From positions 78,141-142,140 of the forward strand of contig JAIXQO010000005.1 in assembly GCA_027485695.1 (NCBI GenBank): 64,000 bases of DNA, given 5' to 3'. Below the pieces are notes generated by a model that saw nothing but the letters and a program-made list of their open reading frames with translations, had not been told where the DNA came from and did no database searches. Positions within the stretch are counted from its first letter, which is position 1. Each line of letters starts with the position of its first letter. Shown here one piece after another: positions 28,147 to 37,700 of the stretch. Source of the DNA: Pseudomonadota bacterium (GTDB lineage: Bacteria > Bdellovibrionota > UBA1018). A program made the translations under genes and the position numbers.

Positions 28147-28929
28147 CTAAAAACAATCCGGTACATAGGACTTTAGACCGGATTTTACTTTGGAGTTTGC
28201 CGAGCTCGTCGCACGCATCGTTGACCAATAGCGACCGAGCGCCACTTGCACCGTTTCGGTCGTTCGCTTGGTCACGAGGCGATTCATGATGAACAGGCCC
28301 AAGTTCAAGTTCGAGTACGCGTTTAAGATCGTGCGCTTGGGATTTCCGGATTTCGCGCGACTCTTGTAGTCCGCAAGTGCCATCGTTTTATCAAACGCCC
28401 AAGAAACATCGCCGCCATCATATTTGTAATTCACGACGTCCACATAGGATAACTGAAGTAATCCTTCGGAGCGGATCTGTTGCCCGGTGACTGAATCAAT
28501 CGGGAGAGTCGTCTCCCAGTAGATGGCCGTGCGGGAGAGCCCCGACTCGGGGACTGCAACTGCGTGAACGAGACCTGACCAGAATTTCAAGCGTTCGGAG
28601 TTTGAGAGCTTGGGCCAGTTCGGACAGAGACCGGTGATGCGGGAGTCTTTGACTTGAGTGAGACCCAAGTAACGCGCGTCGATCTTGGCTTCGACAAATG
28701 CCGTGTACTCCGGGAGCCACCCCTTGATCACCTGTGGGTAGACGTCCATTTCGATTTCATAGGGAGCAGCCGATCCGGAGTCTCCAGGAATCGTGACTTG
28801 GCTCTCTATGATCGAGGCGACACCTGACCCGGCGTCGGGCGAACCGGATCCACCGCAAGCGGTGGCAAGGACGAGTGTCAGGGGAAAAAGGGCGAAACTT
28901 ACCCGTGAAGGCTTAAATACAAACTTCAT
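28147..28929 (-). CDS. Lipoprotein with lytic-transglycosylase-like domain
   Basis: The lipobox LATAC gives a lipidated Cys about 25 residues in. Near residue 120 the segment FWSGLVHAVAVPESGLSRTA, followed about 30 residues later by IRSEGLLQLSYVDV, has the spacing of the SLT catalytic Glu (ESG) and the G-L-x-Q-L-S motif of lysozyme-like lytic transglycosylases. This would make it a cell-wall cleaving enzyme at the outer membrane. The match is by motif only and the remaining sequence is divergent. A pair of Cys may form a disulphide. Confidence 0.6.
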   Translation of the reverse strand: MKFVFKPSRVSFALFPLTLVLATACGGSGSPDAGSGVASIIESQVTIPGDSGSAAPYEIEMDVYPQVIKGWLPEYTAFVEAKIDARYLGLTQVKDSRITGLCPNWPKLSNSERLKFWSGLVHAVAVPESGLSRTAIYWETTLPIDSVTGQQIRSEGLLQLSYVDVVNYKYDGGDVSWAFDKTMALADYKSRAKSGNPKRTILNAYSNLNLGLFIMNRLVTKRTTETVQVALGRYWSTMRATSSANSKVKSGLKSYVPDCF

Positions 28930-29487
28930 CTTTTACTTCTCTCTTGGTGAAAAGAGGAGCGTGCGGACGCGCGTAGGCTCGCCGATGCGAGGGAGACGAT
29001 GAGGAGCTTCCTTGCGCCTTACGATTCTCTTCGGTGGATGCAGATGAAATGGGGAATAGGAGAATAGCGAACCCGAAGGCTCGCGCAAAAATCAGCCGGG
29101 GAGATGTGATTGATTGAAAAGCATGAGGTCCATCCTTAGTTTTAAAAACAGACACAATCATTGCGTCCGGACAATTAGGATAACTGTTTTTTACCTCTTG
29201 GGTACTAAATATCTACTTTGACTATAAAACTGGGTCTCCGCTATGGGAGCGGCGCAGCAGACTTTGGTTATACCCGATTGATTGGACCACTCCGCTTTTG
29301 TGACCGGAATCGCCTGGATATCCATGAATGGTTTCTGTCTCTGCTCCATAGTGTGGACCAAGTTTTCGAGACTAAATGTTCACGATCATTTTCCTGATTT
29401 GATAAAAACCCACGCTCGTATATAGAGCGCTCACCATTTTGTCGTAGGCGCACTCAACACCGACCTGCGATCTGGGTGAAAGGGAAC
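28930..29487. other. Non-coding gap before the amine oxidase gene
   Basis: About 560 bases with no gene I can support. Short open frames (for example 28913-29161 on the minus strand) lack a good start and similarity. A possible promoter lies near the right end. Confidence 0.5.
29399..29426 (+). promoter_or_regulatory. Possible promoter of the amine oxidase gene
   Basis: TTGATA and TATAGA are separated by 16 bases, and the -10 box ends about 60 bases before the start codon. Supported by consensus match only. Confidence 0.35.
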
Positions 29488-31113
29488 ATGGGACGAAGCG
29501 AACTATTTCGCCACCTCGAGAGACTACTTAGGGCAGCTGATTCCGCTCAAACGAATCCAGCTCCGCTCCTCTCTCGTCGTGATGTTCTCAAGAAATCCCT
29601 GCAAGTGGGTCTGGCGCTCCCTTTCTCAGCGGCGCTGATTAAGGCTACACACGCGGAGTCCCCTACTCGTCTTTTGCCCCGGAGAGATTCGTCTCCGGTC
29701 ATCATCATTGGTGGCGGAACCGCCGGATTGACCGCTGCCTATCGCCTAATGAATGCCGGAATAGCCTGCGAGATTTTCGAAGCGAGCCCGAGATTCGGTG
29801 GACGAATGTACACGCAAACACACTTTAACAGTGACGGCATGTTCTGCGAACGAGGCGGCGAACTGGTGGATCAATCACACCAGGCGCTCATGGAACTCTG
29901 TGCAGAGATGGGGCTTGAGATTGAGTCTCTCAAAGAAGATCAGCCCGATCTCTCGAACGAACTTTTCTATATCAACGGGCAATACTACAGTGATCAGAAC
30001 TTACTCGAAGCGTTTGCCCCACTCGCGAAACGAATCCGTCGAGCCAAATTTGAGATATTCGGTAAAACGAGGAGCGACCACGCACCGAAACCCAATCCCT
30101 GGCAACTCGCGCGCTATGACCGCATGAGCATGGCTGAGTTCCTGGACTCACTTCGCAGTGATGTGGACGACTGGGTGATTGATTTGATCTCCGTCGCTTA
30201 TGTCGGCGAGATGGGTCTTGAGACCTGCGAACAGTCCGCGTTGAATCTAATCCTCCTCATCTCAAGCACCAACAATGCTCCCTCGATCATGGGTGATAGT
30301 GACGAAGGCGCACGGATCCGAGGTGGCAACGGTCGACTACCCGATGAGCTCGTCAAAAAGATCCATGACCGAGTTCCACTCCATATCGGACATCAGTGGA
30401 TCGCCGTTCGCGAGAAGGGCGATGGCCTGGAACTCATGTTTAAGGTCGGTTCGCGCACCGTCGAGGTCCGCGCCGCTCAAGTGATCTGCGCGATTCCGTT
30501 TACGGTCCTAAGAAACGTAGAAGGTATTTTTGATCTGCCACTCTCACCCAACAAGAAACGCAGCATCCGTGAGCTCGGCTACGGCACGAACTCCAAGGTC
30601 ATGCTCGGATATCGCTCCAAGCTCTGGAGAAACCAACTCACGAACCATCGATACTCAAACGGTTCCGTCTACACGAACCTAGGTAGCCAGCAATTCTGGG
30701 AAACCAGTCGTGGACAGCAAGGCCCGTCTGGAATCATCACGAATTTTATCGGCGGAAATGCGGGGCTCCGCGCAGGTGCGGGAACAGTGGAAACTTCCGC
30801 GCAAGATTTCAATCGCTTGTTCTCAGGCGCATTAGATCTCCGGGATGGCAGGCAGGTTCTCCATAACTGGGCGACCGCCCGGTATTCACTCGGTAGCTAC
30901 ATTTGCCCTAAGCCCGGTCAATATGCGCAGATCGTGGGAGCAACATCGGGCGAAGAACTCGGCGGGCGTTTGCAGTTTTGCGGCGAACACACGAGCGAGG
31001 CATTCTCCGGTTTCATGAACGGTGCGGTGGATTCGGGCAATCGAGTGGCGGCGCGGGTAGTACAGATACTGGGGCGTAAAAACGGGACGAATTCTCGAGT
31101 TCTGTCGGGCTAG
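29488..31113 (+). CDS. TAT-exported flavin monoamine oxidase
   Basis: The chosen ATG (29488) has AAAGGGA just ahead; a GTG 12 bases earlier is possible. The N-terminus has a twin-arginine signal (SRRDVLKKS then a hydrophobic run), so the folded flavoprotein is exported. The FAD motif VIIIGGGTAGLTAAYRLMNA and EIFEASPRFGGRMYTQ follow. The C-terminal FAD contact is FCGEHTSEAFSGFMNGAVDS. This is the amine oxidase family (MAO, L-amino acid oxidases, tryptophan 2-monooxygenase relatives); the substrate is not clear. A degraded copy of its 3' end occurs at 32636-32700, beyond the mobile mystery genes. Confidence 0.85.
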   Translation: MGRSELFRHLERLLRAADSAQTNPAPLLSRRDVLKKSLQVGLALPFSAALIKATHAESPTRLLPRRDSSPVIIIGGGTAGLTAAYRLMNAGIACEIFEASPRFGGRMYTQTHFNSDGMFCERGGELVDQSHQALMELCAEMGLEIESLKEDQPDLSNELFYINGQYYSDQNLLEAFAPLAKRIRRAKFEIFGKTRSDHAPKPNPWQLARYDRMSMAEFLDSLRSDVDDWVIDLISVAYVGEMGLETCEQSALNLILLISSTNNAPSIMGDSDEGARIRGGNGRLPDELVKKIHDRVPLHIGHQWIAVREKGDGLELMFKVGSRTVEVRAAQVICAIPFTVLRNVEGIFDLPLSPNKKRSIRELGYGTNSKVMLGYRSKLWRNQLTNHRYSNGSVYTNLGSQQFWETSRGQQGPSGIITNFIGGNAGLRAGAGTVETSAQDFNRLFSGALDLRDGRQVLHNWATARYSLGSYICPKPGQYAQIVGATSGEELGGRLQFCGEHTSEAFSGFMNGAVDSGNRVAARVVQILGRKNGTNSRVLSG

Positions 31114-31297
31114 ATTTAGCAGGTAGAAATTTAGGATCTGAAAGCAAGCCACTAGGGCCGTATTACTGGCTCGTACTTTCGCCATGCTACGTATGGAACT
31201 GGGCCCCGCTCAAAGGTGGCTTTGCTCGTTTTTTCATCGGTGCCCACCAGTCATATAAATACTTATTATTTCAGATATTTATAAAGGCCAGTGCTCA

Positions 31298-31387
31298 TAT
31301 GGCGCCCTAAAGGACACCATATATCTATATTTTGGCGCCCTATAGAACACCATAAACTTGATATATGGCAACCTCTAGGACACCATA
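31298..31387 (+). repeat. Three 24-bp operator-like repeats with 33-bp period
   Basis: Copies start at 31298, 31331 and 31364. Each is an imperfect dyad of the form TATGG-n14-CCATA and keeps the inner words GGCGCCCT..AG.ACAC. The third copy ends 5 bases before the ATG of the XRE regulator at 31393. The constant 33-bp period places the sites on one DNA face (about three turns). They are most likely binding sites for that regulator. Confidence 0.75.
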
Positions 31388-31392
31388 TAGCT

Positions 31393-31881
31393 ATGAAAAC
31401 CTCAAAAAAAGCCGCCCATACACAGAGAAAGATGATGGACGTGAAAATTGCACCTCTCAGTCCGCTGATGCAATCTCCACCTCCAAGATCCGGTTGGCTC
31501 AAGGCCATTCGAGGCGCGCTCGGAATCACCACTCGGCAACTTGCCCAACGTCTGGGGGTCACCCATCAAGTCGTCATTCGCCAAGAGGAACGCGAGACGA
31601 CCGGCGGCGCTAGTCTGGAGTATATGGATCGTGCTGCGCGCGCGATGGGATGTCGATTCGCCTATGCGATCTTACCCGCACATCCACACGAATCGTTAGA
31701 ATCGATTCTCGATCAGCAAGCAATGAAACTAGCCAGACGCCTGGCAGAAACGGTGACTCACACCATGCGCCTCGAAGACCAAGGTGTGACCGGCGACACG
31801 ACGACCCAGCAAATACGAGAGCTTGCTCAAGAGCTCAAGGCCAAGCTCGACTCTCGGATCTGGGATGAAGTGAGCGAGTGA
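31393..31881 (+). CDS. Mobile mystery protein A (XRE-type regulator)
   Basis: I start at the ATG at 31393, directly after the three operator-like repeats. The 162-residue protein has a lysine-rich N-terminus, then PPRSGWLKAIRGALGITTRQ and LAQRLGVTHQVVIRQEERE, an XRE helix-turn-helix, and YMDRAARAMGCRFAYAILP. This order matches the family named mobile mystery protein A, always found next to a Fic-domain partner and often on mobile elements. The stop overlaps the start of that partner (31878) by 4 bases. It probably binds the repeats and keeps the pair silent, as an antitoxin-like repressor; this role is inferred. Confidence 0.88.
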   Translation: MKTSKKAAHTQRKMMDVKIAPLSPLMQSPPPRSGWLKAIRGALGITTRQLAQRLGVTHQVVIRQEERETTGGASLEYMDRAARAMGCRFAYAILPAHPHESLESILDQQAMKLARRLAETVTHTMRLEDQGVTGDTTTQQIRELAQELKAKLDSRIWDEVSE

Positions 31882-32489
31882 AAAAAATTCCTTTCTCATT
31901 TGAATATGCTCCGGGCGCAACACCACTCGATCCAAATGAGATCAATGGCCTGATACCCGAATATATTTCAACTCAGAGTGAACTAAACGAACTCGAGCAG
32001 CAAAACATCCTCGATGCTCAAGTCTGGCTCACTGGAAAAAACAAAAAAACCGTACTCACCGATACGTTTGCTCGCGAACTTCATTACAAAATGTTTAAAA
32101 ACGTTTGGAACTGGGCCGGAAAATACCGTCAATCGGACAAATCTATCGGTGTTTCATGGCCAAATGTACCTACCGAACTTTCAAAATTACTATCGGATAC
32201 GGACTACTGGATTCAAAATAACACCTATAGCCCAGATGAAATGGGCGCTCGATTTCATCATCGCTTAGTTCTGATACACGCATTTCCAAACGGAAATGGT
32301 CGACATGCACGCCTACTCACCGACACTCTACTTGCGTCGTGCGGAAAACCCGCATTTTCTTGGGGCGCAAATTCATTTGTCGGATCAAAAATCGAAAGCA
32401 GTGGAGACATCAGATCGGAATACATCTCTGCCCTTCGAGAAGCGGATGAGAAGAAAATCCAAAGACTAATCAAATTCGTGAAATCTTAG
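31878..32489 (+). CDS. Mobile mystery protein B (Fic domain protein)
   Basis: The Fic active-site loop HAFPNGNGRHAR lies at residues 134-145 of 203 and matches HPFxxGNGR with Ala in place of Pro. FARELHYKMFKNVWNWAGKYR is the conserved helix ahead of it. Fic enzymes usually transfer AMP to a target hydroxyl. Because the catalytic His and the anion-binding GNGR are intact, the protein is probably active. It starts with GTG inside the regulator's stop. The two form a toxin-antitoxin-like pair, although this has not been proved for the family. The base composition is more AT-rich than the flanking amine oxidase gene. Confidence 0.88.
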   Translation: MKKIPFSFEYAPGATPLDPNEINGLIPEYISTQSELNELEQQNILDAQVWLTGKNKKTVLTDTFARELHYKMFKNVWNWAGKYRQSDKSIGVSWPNVPTELSKLLSDTDYWIQNNTYSPDEMGARFHHRLVLIHAFPNGNGRHARLLTDTLLASCGKPAFSWGANSFVGSKIESSGDIRSEYISALREADEKKIQRLIKFVKS

Positions 32490-32585
32490 CTGTAATATTC
32501 AGAATCTGCGTCCACTGGCGGTTTTAAAGCACGTTCACAGTCTAGAAATGAAATGGGCAGCTTTCTCAGCAAGATCTAAAAACTA

Positions 32586-32625
32586 GTATCCGCAGCTACC
32601 GATACCACTTACGCGTTTACAGGCA
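32586..32625 (+). pseudogene. Relic of a giant-lipoprotein paralog
   Basis: About 35 of 40 bases agree with 40620-40659, near the 3' end of the 2006-residue lipoprotein gene, including 19 identical bases in a row. In frame both read VSAATDTTY(A/V)F(T/S)GTT. No start or stop surrounds it, so it is a decayed scrap. Confidence 0.7.
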
Positions 32626-32635
32626 CAACGCATTG

Positions 32636-32700
32636 GATCTCTGGGATGGCAGATCCAGAGGCGTAAAAACGGGACAAATTCTCGGGCTGTGTCGCGCTAG
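32636..32700 (+). pseudogene. Relic of an amine oxidase paralog (3' end)
   Basis: Two pieces match the amine oxidase gene: 32636-32652 against 30835-30851 (one mismatch), and 32658-32700 against 31071-31113 (about 37 of 43 bases). The second piece still encodes RRKNGTNSRAVSR and a stop, compared with GRKNGTNSRVLSG. The interval between the two pieces is deleted. Confidence 0.75.
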
Positions 32701-32761
32701 AGCGCGATCAACTAAAAGCCAAATTGATTTAGCCGATTCATTCGACTAGTACTAAAAGCAT

Positions 32762-33412
32762 ATGAAGATATTCCGCATACCCGCTGGATTCGGGGCCACG
32801 TTGGCAGTCATCTTACTCATGGGTGCCGGCCCCTGCGGAACGGGCGAAGGTGCTTCTGTTCTCATGCGCTATGCCTACGTGGATACCGAGAAGTGGATTA
32901 CACCTACGATCACGGATGGAGCAGATCCGCTCACCACCGAGCAACCCGCCTATCGCATAGGACCTACGGAGCGGGTGCTTCTTCGGTGGAACACATTGGT
33001 TTACCGCGAACCGAAGATCGTTCTTTCAGATCAATATCGAGTAGAGATTCAGCTCCCGCTCAAGAACGTCGGGAGTTCAAACGGCAATGAAGCAAAAGAT
33101 CTCATCGAGCTCTGCCCTCTGGATAGTGACTGGTCAAGCATGGCCACCTGGGATCAAACGGATGCGCAAACTGATGTAGATTGGCAAACTCCCGGCGGAA
33201 ATTTTTCAACATCTGATTGCATTCGCGCCCAATCGGTCTCCACTTGGGGGCGCTCGGTAGAGCTGAAATTCGATGTCACCGATTGGTTCGTAAGCCGTGT
33301 ACGCAATAGCCAACGCAATCTTGGATTTGTCTTAACGTCAACCGCGACGGGCTTCGAAGTCCAATCCGAGGGTGCCTCCTCAGCACGCATGAACTGGTTG
33401 GAATCGCCGTAA
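32762..33412 (+). CDS. Secreted DNRLRE-domain protein
   Basis: The N-terminus (FGATLAVILLMGAGPCG) is a signal peptide, possibly with a lipobox-like Cys. The mature 190 residues hold the DNRLRE signature in spirit: RVLLRWNTLVYREPKIVLSD, then LCPLDSDWSSMATWDQTDAQ and VDWQTPGGNF, then LKFDVTDWFVSRVRNSQRN, and NLGFVLTS with a final SARMNWLESP. This is a beta-sandwich found in cell-surface proteins and some polysaccharide-binding proteins. Its 3' end is 6 bases from that of the convergent LysM/beta-barrel gene. Confidence 0.7.
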   Translation: MKIFRIPAGFGATLAVILLMGAGPCGTGEGASVLMRYAYVDTEKWITPTITDGADPLTTEQPAYRIGPTERVLLRWNTLVYREPKIVLSDQYRVEIQLPLKNVGSSNGNEAKDLIELCPLDSDWSSMATWDQTDAQTDVDWQTPGGNFSTSDCIRAQSVSTWGRSVELKFDVTDWFVSRVRNSQRNLGFVLTSTATGFEVQSEGASSARMNWLESP

Positions 33413-33418
33413 ATAGGG

Positions 33419-34597
33419 TCAAAACACACTCATGCTCAATAGGCCCTTGAAGTTCTGCGATGAGAAACTCGAATCGAATGTATTCAACTTCCATGAATGA
33501 CTCTGATATTCGATAGTCAGAAACGTGGATCGACCGAAAACTTCAATGAGACTTGCCTTGTAACGCGTCGTAAAAGCCCAACCTTTTCCGCCGGTCCAGT
33601 TTTCAAGTGTACCCGGTGAACGGGCACTCGAAGACAAAATCGGTCCATACCCGATTGAGAGTTCTCGTATTCGACCTCGACAGTAGGCGGTCATGCACCA
33701 GCCGAAGCGCGTAAAAATTTGGGCGCTACGAAGTTCAAGCTCCCGATAAAAGTAACTGAGTTCTCCCGTAGACTGGAAATTCGCAATATTTGGCGTCGCT
33801 CCGACCTGTCCGACGCGGGAGTACTCGAATCCCAGATCGAGCGCTTGCGCAAATGGCCGCGCAACGTTTCTTGCGTAGGCACTCAGTTCATAATTCCAAA
33901 TCGCCGGAAACGATAAATCCAACACGGATTTTGTTTTTAGGTAATTTACGGACGCACCGAGAGACAGTCGATTCAACCAGCGGTATTCGCCACGTACCTC
34001 TAAGGAAGGAATACTCCAGAGATTACCTGTCGTGGTCTCCTGACTCCGAACCGTTTCTTTGTACTGTCCGTAATTTAAACCTACCCCTAGATACAGCCGA
34101 AAAAAGTGCGGAGTTCTGATCGAATTTACTGTGGATCGCTCAACCCGAGAGGGAACGGGTTTGGGAATGATAGCAGGAATCTGAGCACTCGTTTCGGGAG
34201 GCTTGGGAGTTTCTACGGGTGATTGTGTTGTGGGAGATTCGTCAGAGATGATTTCAGAGACCTGGATGGGTCGCTCTAGCCGACTTCCAATCGTCGGCAG
34301 AATAATCGTCATCCCACTATGAATGAGGTCTGGATTTTTGATACTCGGATTGAGTCGCAAAGTCTGGGCGATCAATCCATTTTTTCCGTATATAAACTTT
34401 TTCGTTTCCTTAAACTTTATCTTCGCACGCTGAAGAATGACTGAGAGACTTTCACCTTTTTCTACACTGAGGCCATCGGCGGAAACATTCGTCGTCGTAA
34501 CCAAGATGACGAATAGATAACTGAGGCGAAACAGAACGCTCTTTTGGGTGAGTCCAATACGACACGTGCGATGGTTTGGCCGACGGCATTGGGTCAT
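33419..34597 (-). CDS. LysM plus outer-membrane beta-barrel protein
   Basis: A signal-anchor-like stretch (VLFRLSYLFVILVTTTNVSA) is followed by a LysM-like module (LSVEKGESLSVILQRAKIKF then IHSGMTIILP), which binds peptidoglycan. A Pro/Thr-rich linker covers residues 115-155. The last 220 residues are amphipathic strands (FFRLYLGVGLNYGQYKETV, WLNRLSLGASVNYLKTKS) and the chain ends in FKGLLSMSVF with the terminal Phe of outer-membrane barrels. This layout would tether the outer membrane to the wall. The start lies beside a TAACTA-n4-TAGTTA dyad. Confidence 0.68.
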   Translation of the reverse strand: MTQCRRPNHRTCRIGLTQKSVLFRLSYLFVILVTTTNVSADGLSVEKGESLSVILQRAKIKFKETKKFIYGKNGLIAQTLRLNPSIKNPDLIHSGMTIILPTIGSRLERPIQVSEIISDESPTTQSPVETPKPPETSAQIPAIIPKPVPSRVERSTVNSIRTPHFFRLYLGVGLNYGQYKETVRSQETTTGNLWSIPSLEVRGEYRWLNRLSLGASVNYLKTKSVLDLSFPAIWNYELSAYARNVARPFAQALDLGFEYSRVGQVGATPNIANFQSTGELSYFYRELELRSAQIFTRFGWCMTAYCRGRIRELSIGYGPILSSSARSPGTLENWTGGKGWAFTTRYKASLIEVFGRSTFLTIEYQSHSWKLNTFDSSFSSQNFKGLLSMSVF

Positions 34598-34613
34598 TAA
34601 CTAATTATAGTTA
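34598..34613. promoter_or_regulatory. Short dyad at the start of the LysM/beta-barrel gene
   Basis: TAACTA-ATTA-TAGTTA is a perfect 6-base inverted repeat directly before the leftward start codon, inside a 151-base AT-rich divergent promoter region shared with the giant lipoprotein gene. Confidence 0.3.
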
Positions 34614-34748
34614 CTAAATTTAAGAAAAATCATTCACGTACTCATTTATGTCAATCATTTAGTTGATTAAAATGGTCAAGATATTAAACTAAAAGATGGC
34701 ACTTCTGAATACATCGAGTCCGCATTTGAACTGATCGAGTGGTACGTT

Positions 34749-37700
34749 ATGCGATGGAGACTAGTTCTAAGACACGCGAACTTCGCGCGAGCAATCATGC
34801 TCGTGGGCGGTGTCTTTTTACTCAGTTCTTGCGCAGGTTACGTCAACACTAACCTTCGTAGAACTTCGGGAAAGTCGCTGTCAGGGCGTGTGATTCCTCT
34901 CGTTGGGCTCATGTCAAGAAACGATGCACCGATGTCTGTTCTGAGAACTCTGCACGCTTCATCTTGCGATCAAAGTGACGTGACCGTTGAACTCTTTCGA
35001 ATAGATTCCACCACCGGAGAACCTCAAACAGTTCCCGCCGCTACGACTCAGCTGAATATTGACGGTACCTATACGTTCAAAGACATCACTAGTCGGAATA
35101 CAGATGTTCGTGGCGTCTCATCTGATGATCACTATCTCATCCGCGTAAGCGGATGTGCGGGAGTCGACACTCTAGAAAGAAAAGTAACGGACTACCGCAA
35201 TCAAGACGTGACTACCTACTCGACACTTATCGCAACGCTGCTGAGTGCATCATCGTCCGCACGACGCGGGTTACTTCTGTCAGATCGGGACTCGCTTTCA
35301 CAATTTATTGAAAAACTATCATCGCGTCTCGGGTCGGGCGGAACGTCGATCCAAAGCGCGTATATGAATCTCGCGAGCGACGCAAATCTCGCCAATGAGT
35401 TTCAATCCCTATTTAACGTTTCAATTGACTCACTCAAAGATTCAGCGCCTTTGATTCGTGATCTAGAAATTCCAGCCACGCTTCGAGAAGCCGAAGGCGC
35501 ACTATTTCGGGTGGCGAGTTCCCATTGGGATCCCAACTACTCACAAAAAGTGATTTGGAAACTCGACTCCACCGTTCTGTCACAAAACTCACAGTTTACG
35601 TTTACACCTTCGAAAAACAAACAAGGTAGCTATGTACTTTCACTTTGGGTGGGCCAAAACGACGGAAATGGCGGACTCGATTTAACGAAACCGTATTTCT
35701 ATCGAACCAAGGATATCGTGATCGCGAACAACTCGTTGCCTACCCCGCCGACTTTTACGGTCTTGGGTTCGCATGGTACCAACACGAACACGCGCTCTAT
35801 TCAACTTGCGGTCCAGACCGGTGCGCAGCTCGTTCATTGTGATTCATTTTCATCCTTTGCTATTACAGAAGATCGCTCAACCGCGCCCATGGCGCAGAAT
35901 TTGTACTCCGAAACATGCCTAACTGCAGGTACACAGAATATCAATTACTCGATCGCCGGAGCGAACGACGGACTAAAATGGATTCAAATCTGGGCGCAAG
36001 ATGACCTACAAACCTTTTCGACTGCACCATCCCAAGTCCTGGTCACGCTCGATACGACTGCTCCGGCGCTTCAATTGCAATCGACTATTCCATCACTCGT
36101 ACGCGGCGGTGACTCAGTCGTATTGCAATACTCAGTTTCAGACGCTACTTCTGGACTTCAGGGGCTAACCGCCGAATTTTCTTCGGACAACGGCGCTCAC
36201 TATCTTGCGCCGGTTGCATTGCCCGTCGGAGCTAGCTCGGCATCCATCACCATCCCAACGGTCGATACTTCTCAAGCCGTGGTTCGATTGCGCGCTACCG
36301 ATAACGTCGGCAATCTTAGAGAAGTCGTTTCAAACGTATTTTCGGTAGATTCGACACCTTCTAGTACCCCTACGGTCGTGCTCGCGACGGGTACACCCAC
36401 CCGCTCACGCAATATCGCGATGACATTGACCTCGAGTTGCACCGATATTGCGGGCATCTACATCAATGAGTCGGGGACTCCAAACGCATCCAGTAGTGGT
36501 TGGGTTCCGTGCACTAATGCTTCGTCTGGTCTGACTTACCAACTGAATTCCACAACCGAAGGACTAAGGGCCGTACAAATCTGGGCCAAAGACGCAATTG
36601 GTAACATGACGACTACCGCGGTCATCGTGCATGTCACCTTGGATACGACTGCACCGGCTGCCCCAAGTGTCGCACTCGCAAGCGCATCCATTACAAATCA
36701 GGCAAATGCAAATTTAACGATTTCAAGCTGCACAGACCGGACACATATCTTAGTGAACGAAGGATCAGCGCCGTCCGATTCTGATTCATCTTGGCAAACC
36801 TGCCAAACGACCGTGGGCGCATTTGTCTATTCGCTGTCGAGTGGATCGCAAGGATCCAGAAACCTCAAGGTCTGGGCCAAAGACCTAGCAGGAAACGTAT
36901 CTTCGACGGCGGGTACGGTCACGCTGACCTACGATACAACACCGCCTGCGGCTCCATCAGTGACGCGTACATCCTCGGAGGCAACCAATTCAACCTCGAT
37001 CACACTCACCGCCCAGAGTTGTTCGGACGCTGCATATGTACTTGTTTCAGAATCATCCACCGCACCTCAATCTGGCGCGGCTCAATGGCAGATGTGCCAG
37101 ACCACCACCTCCGCAATCACTTACACGTTGAGCGGTTCAACCGAAGGATCGCGCACACTCTACGTTTACGCTAAAGATGCCGCCGAAAACGTCAGTCTAA
37201 CAGGGACATCTCTGTCTCTGACCTACGACACGACACCACCGATCGCGCCGTCGGTTGCGCTTACGTCGGGAAGTCCCACGAACGCAAGCCTTGTCACTTT
37301 TTCCGCGTCCGATTGCACAGATAGACCGTACATTTTCTTCAACGAAGGATCTCAACCCACGGCTAGCGCATCCGGCTGGCAACCTTGTGTCACCACGCCC
37401 AGTGCGTTGAACTACACTCTATCAAATGGAGATGGAACCAAAAGCATCAAGGCCTGGTCCAAAGACTCCGTTGGGAACGTCAGCACCGCATCTACGGCGA
37501 TTTCCGTAAATCTCGATCAAACACCACCCGCGCTACCGGTCGTGACGCTCGCATCGGCAGCAATCACCAACCAGACCGCTGTCTCAATCACCATTGCATC
37601 TTGCGCCGATCGGTCAGCGATTCTCGTGAATGAAAGTACGCAGCCGCTCGCGAACGATTCCTCCTGGCAAACCTGTTCCACGGCTGCCGGTGCAATCACC

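Noticed and set aside
28913..29161. Possible 82-residue minus-strand gene before the SLT-like lipoprotein
   Set aside because: It overlaps the true start of the next gene, has no clear ribosome-binding site and shows no domain.
31051..31063. CGGGTAGTACA in the amine oxidase gene, matching the RHH leader
   Set aside because: A single 11-base match inside coding sequence is probably chance; no hairpin surrounds it.
31298..31387. CRISPR array or plasmid iterons
   Set aside because: Only three copies with very short spacers occur, directly before a regulator gene; no cas, rep or origin genes are near.
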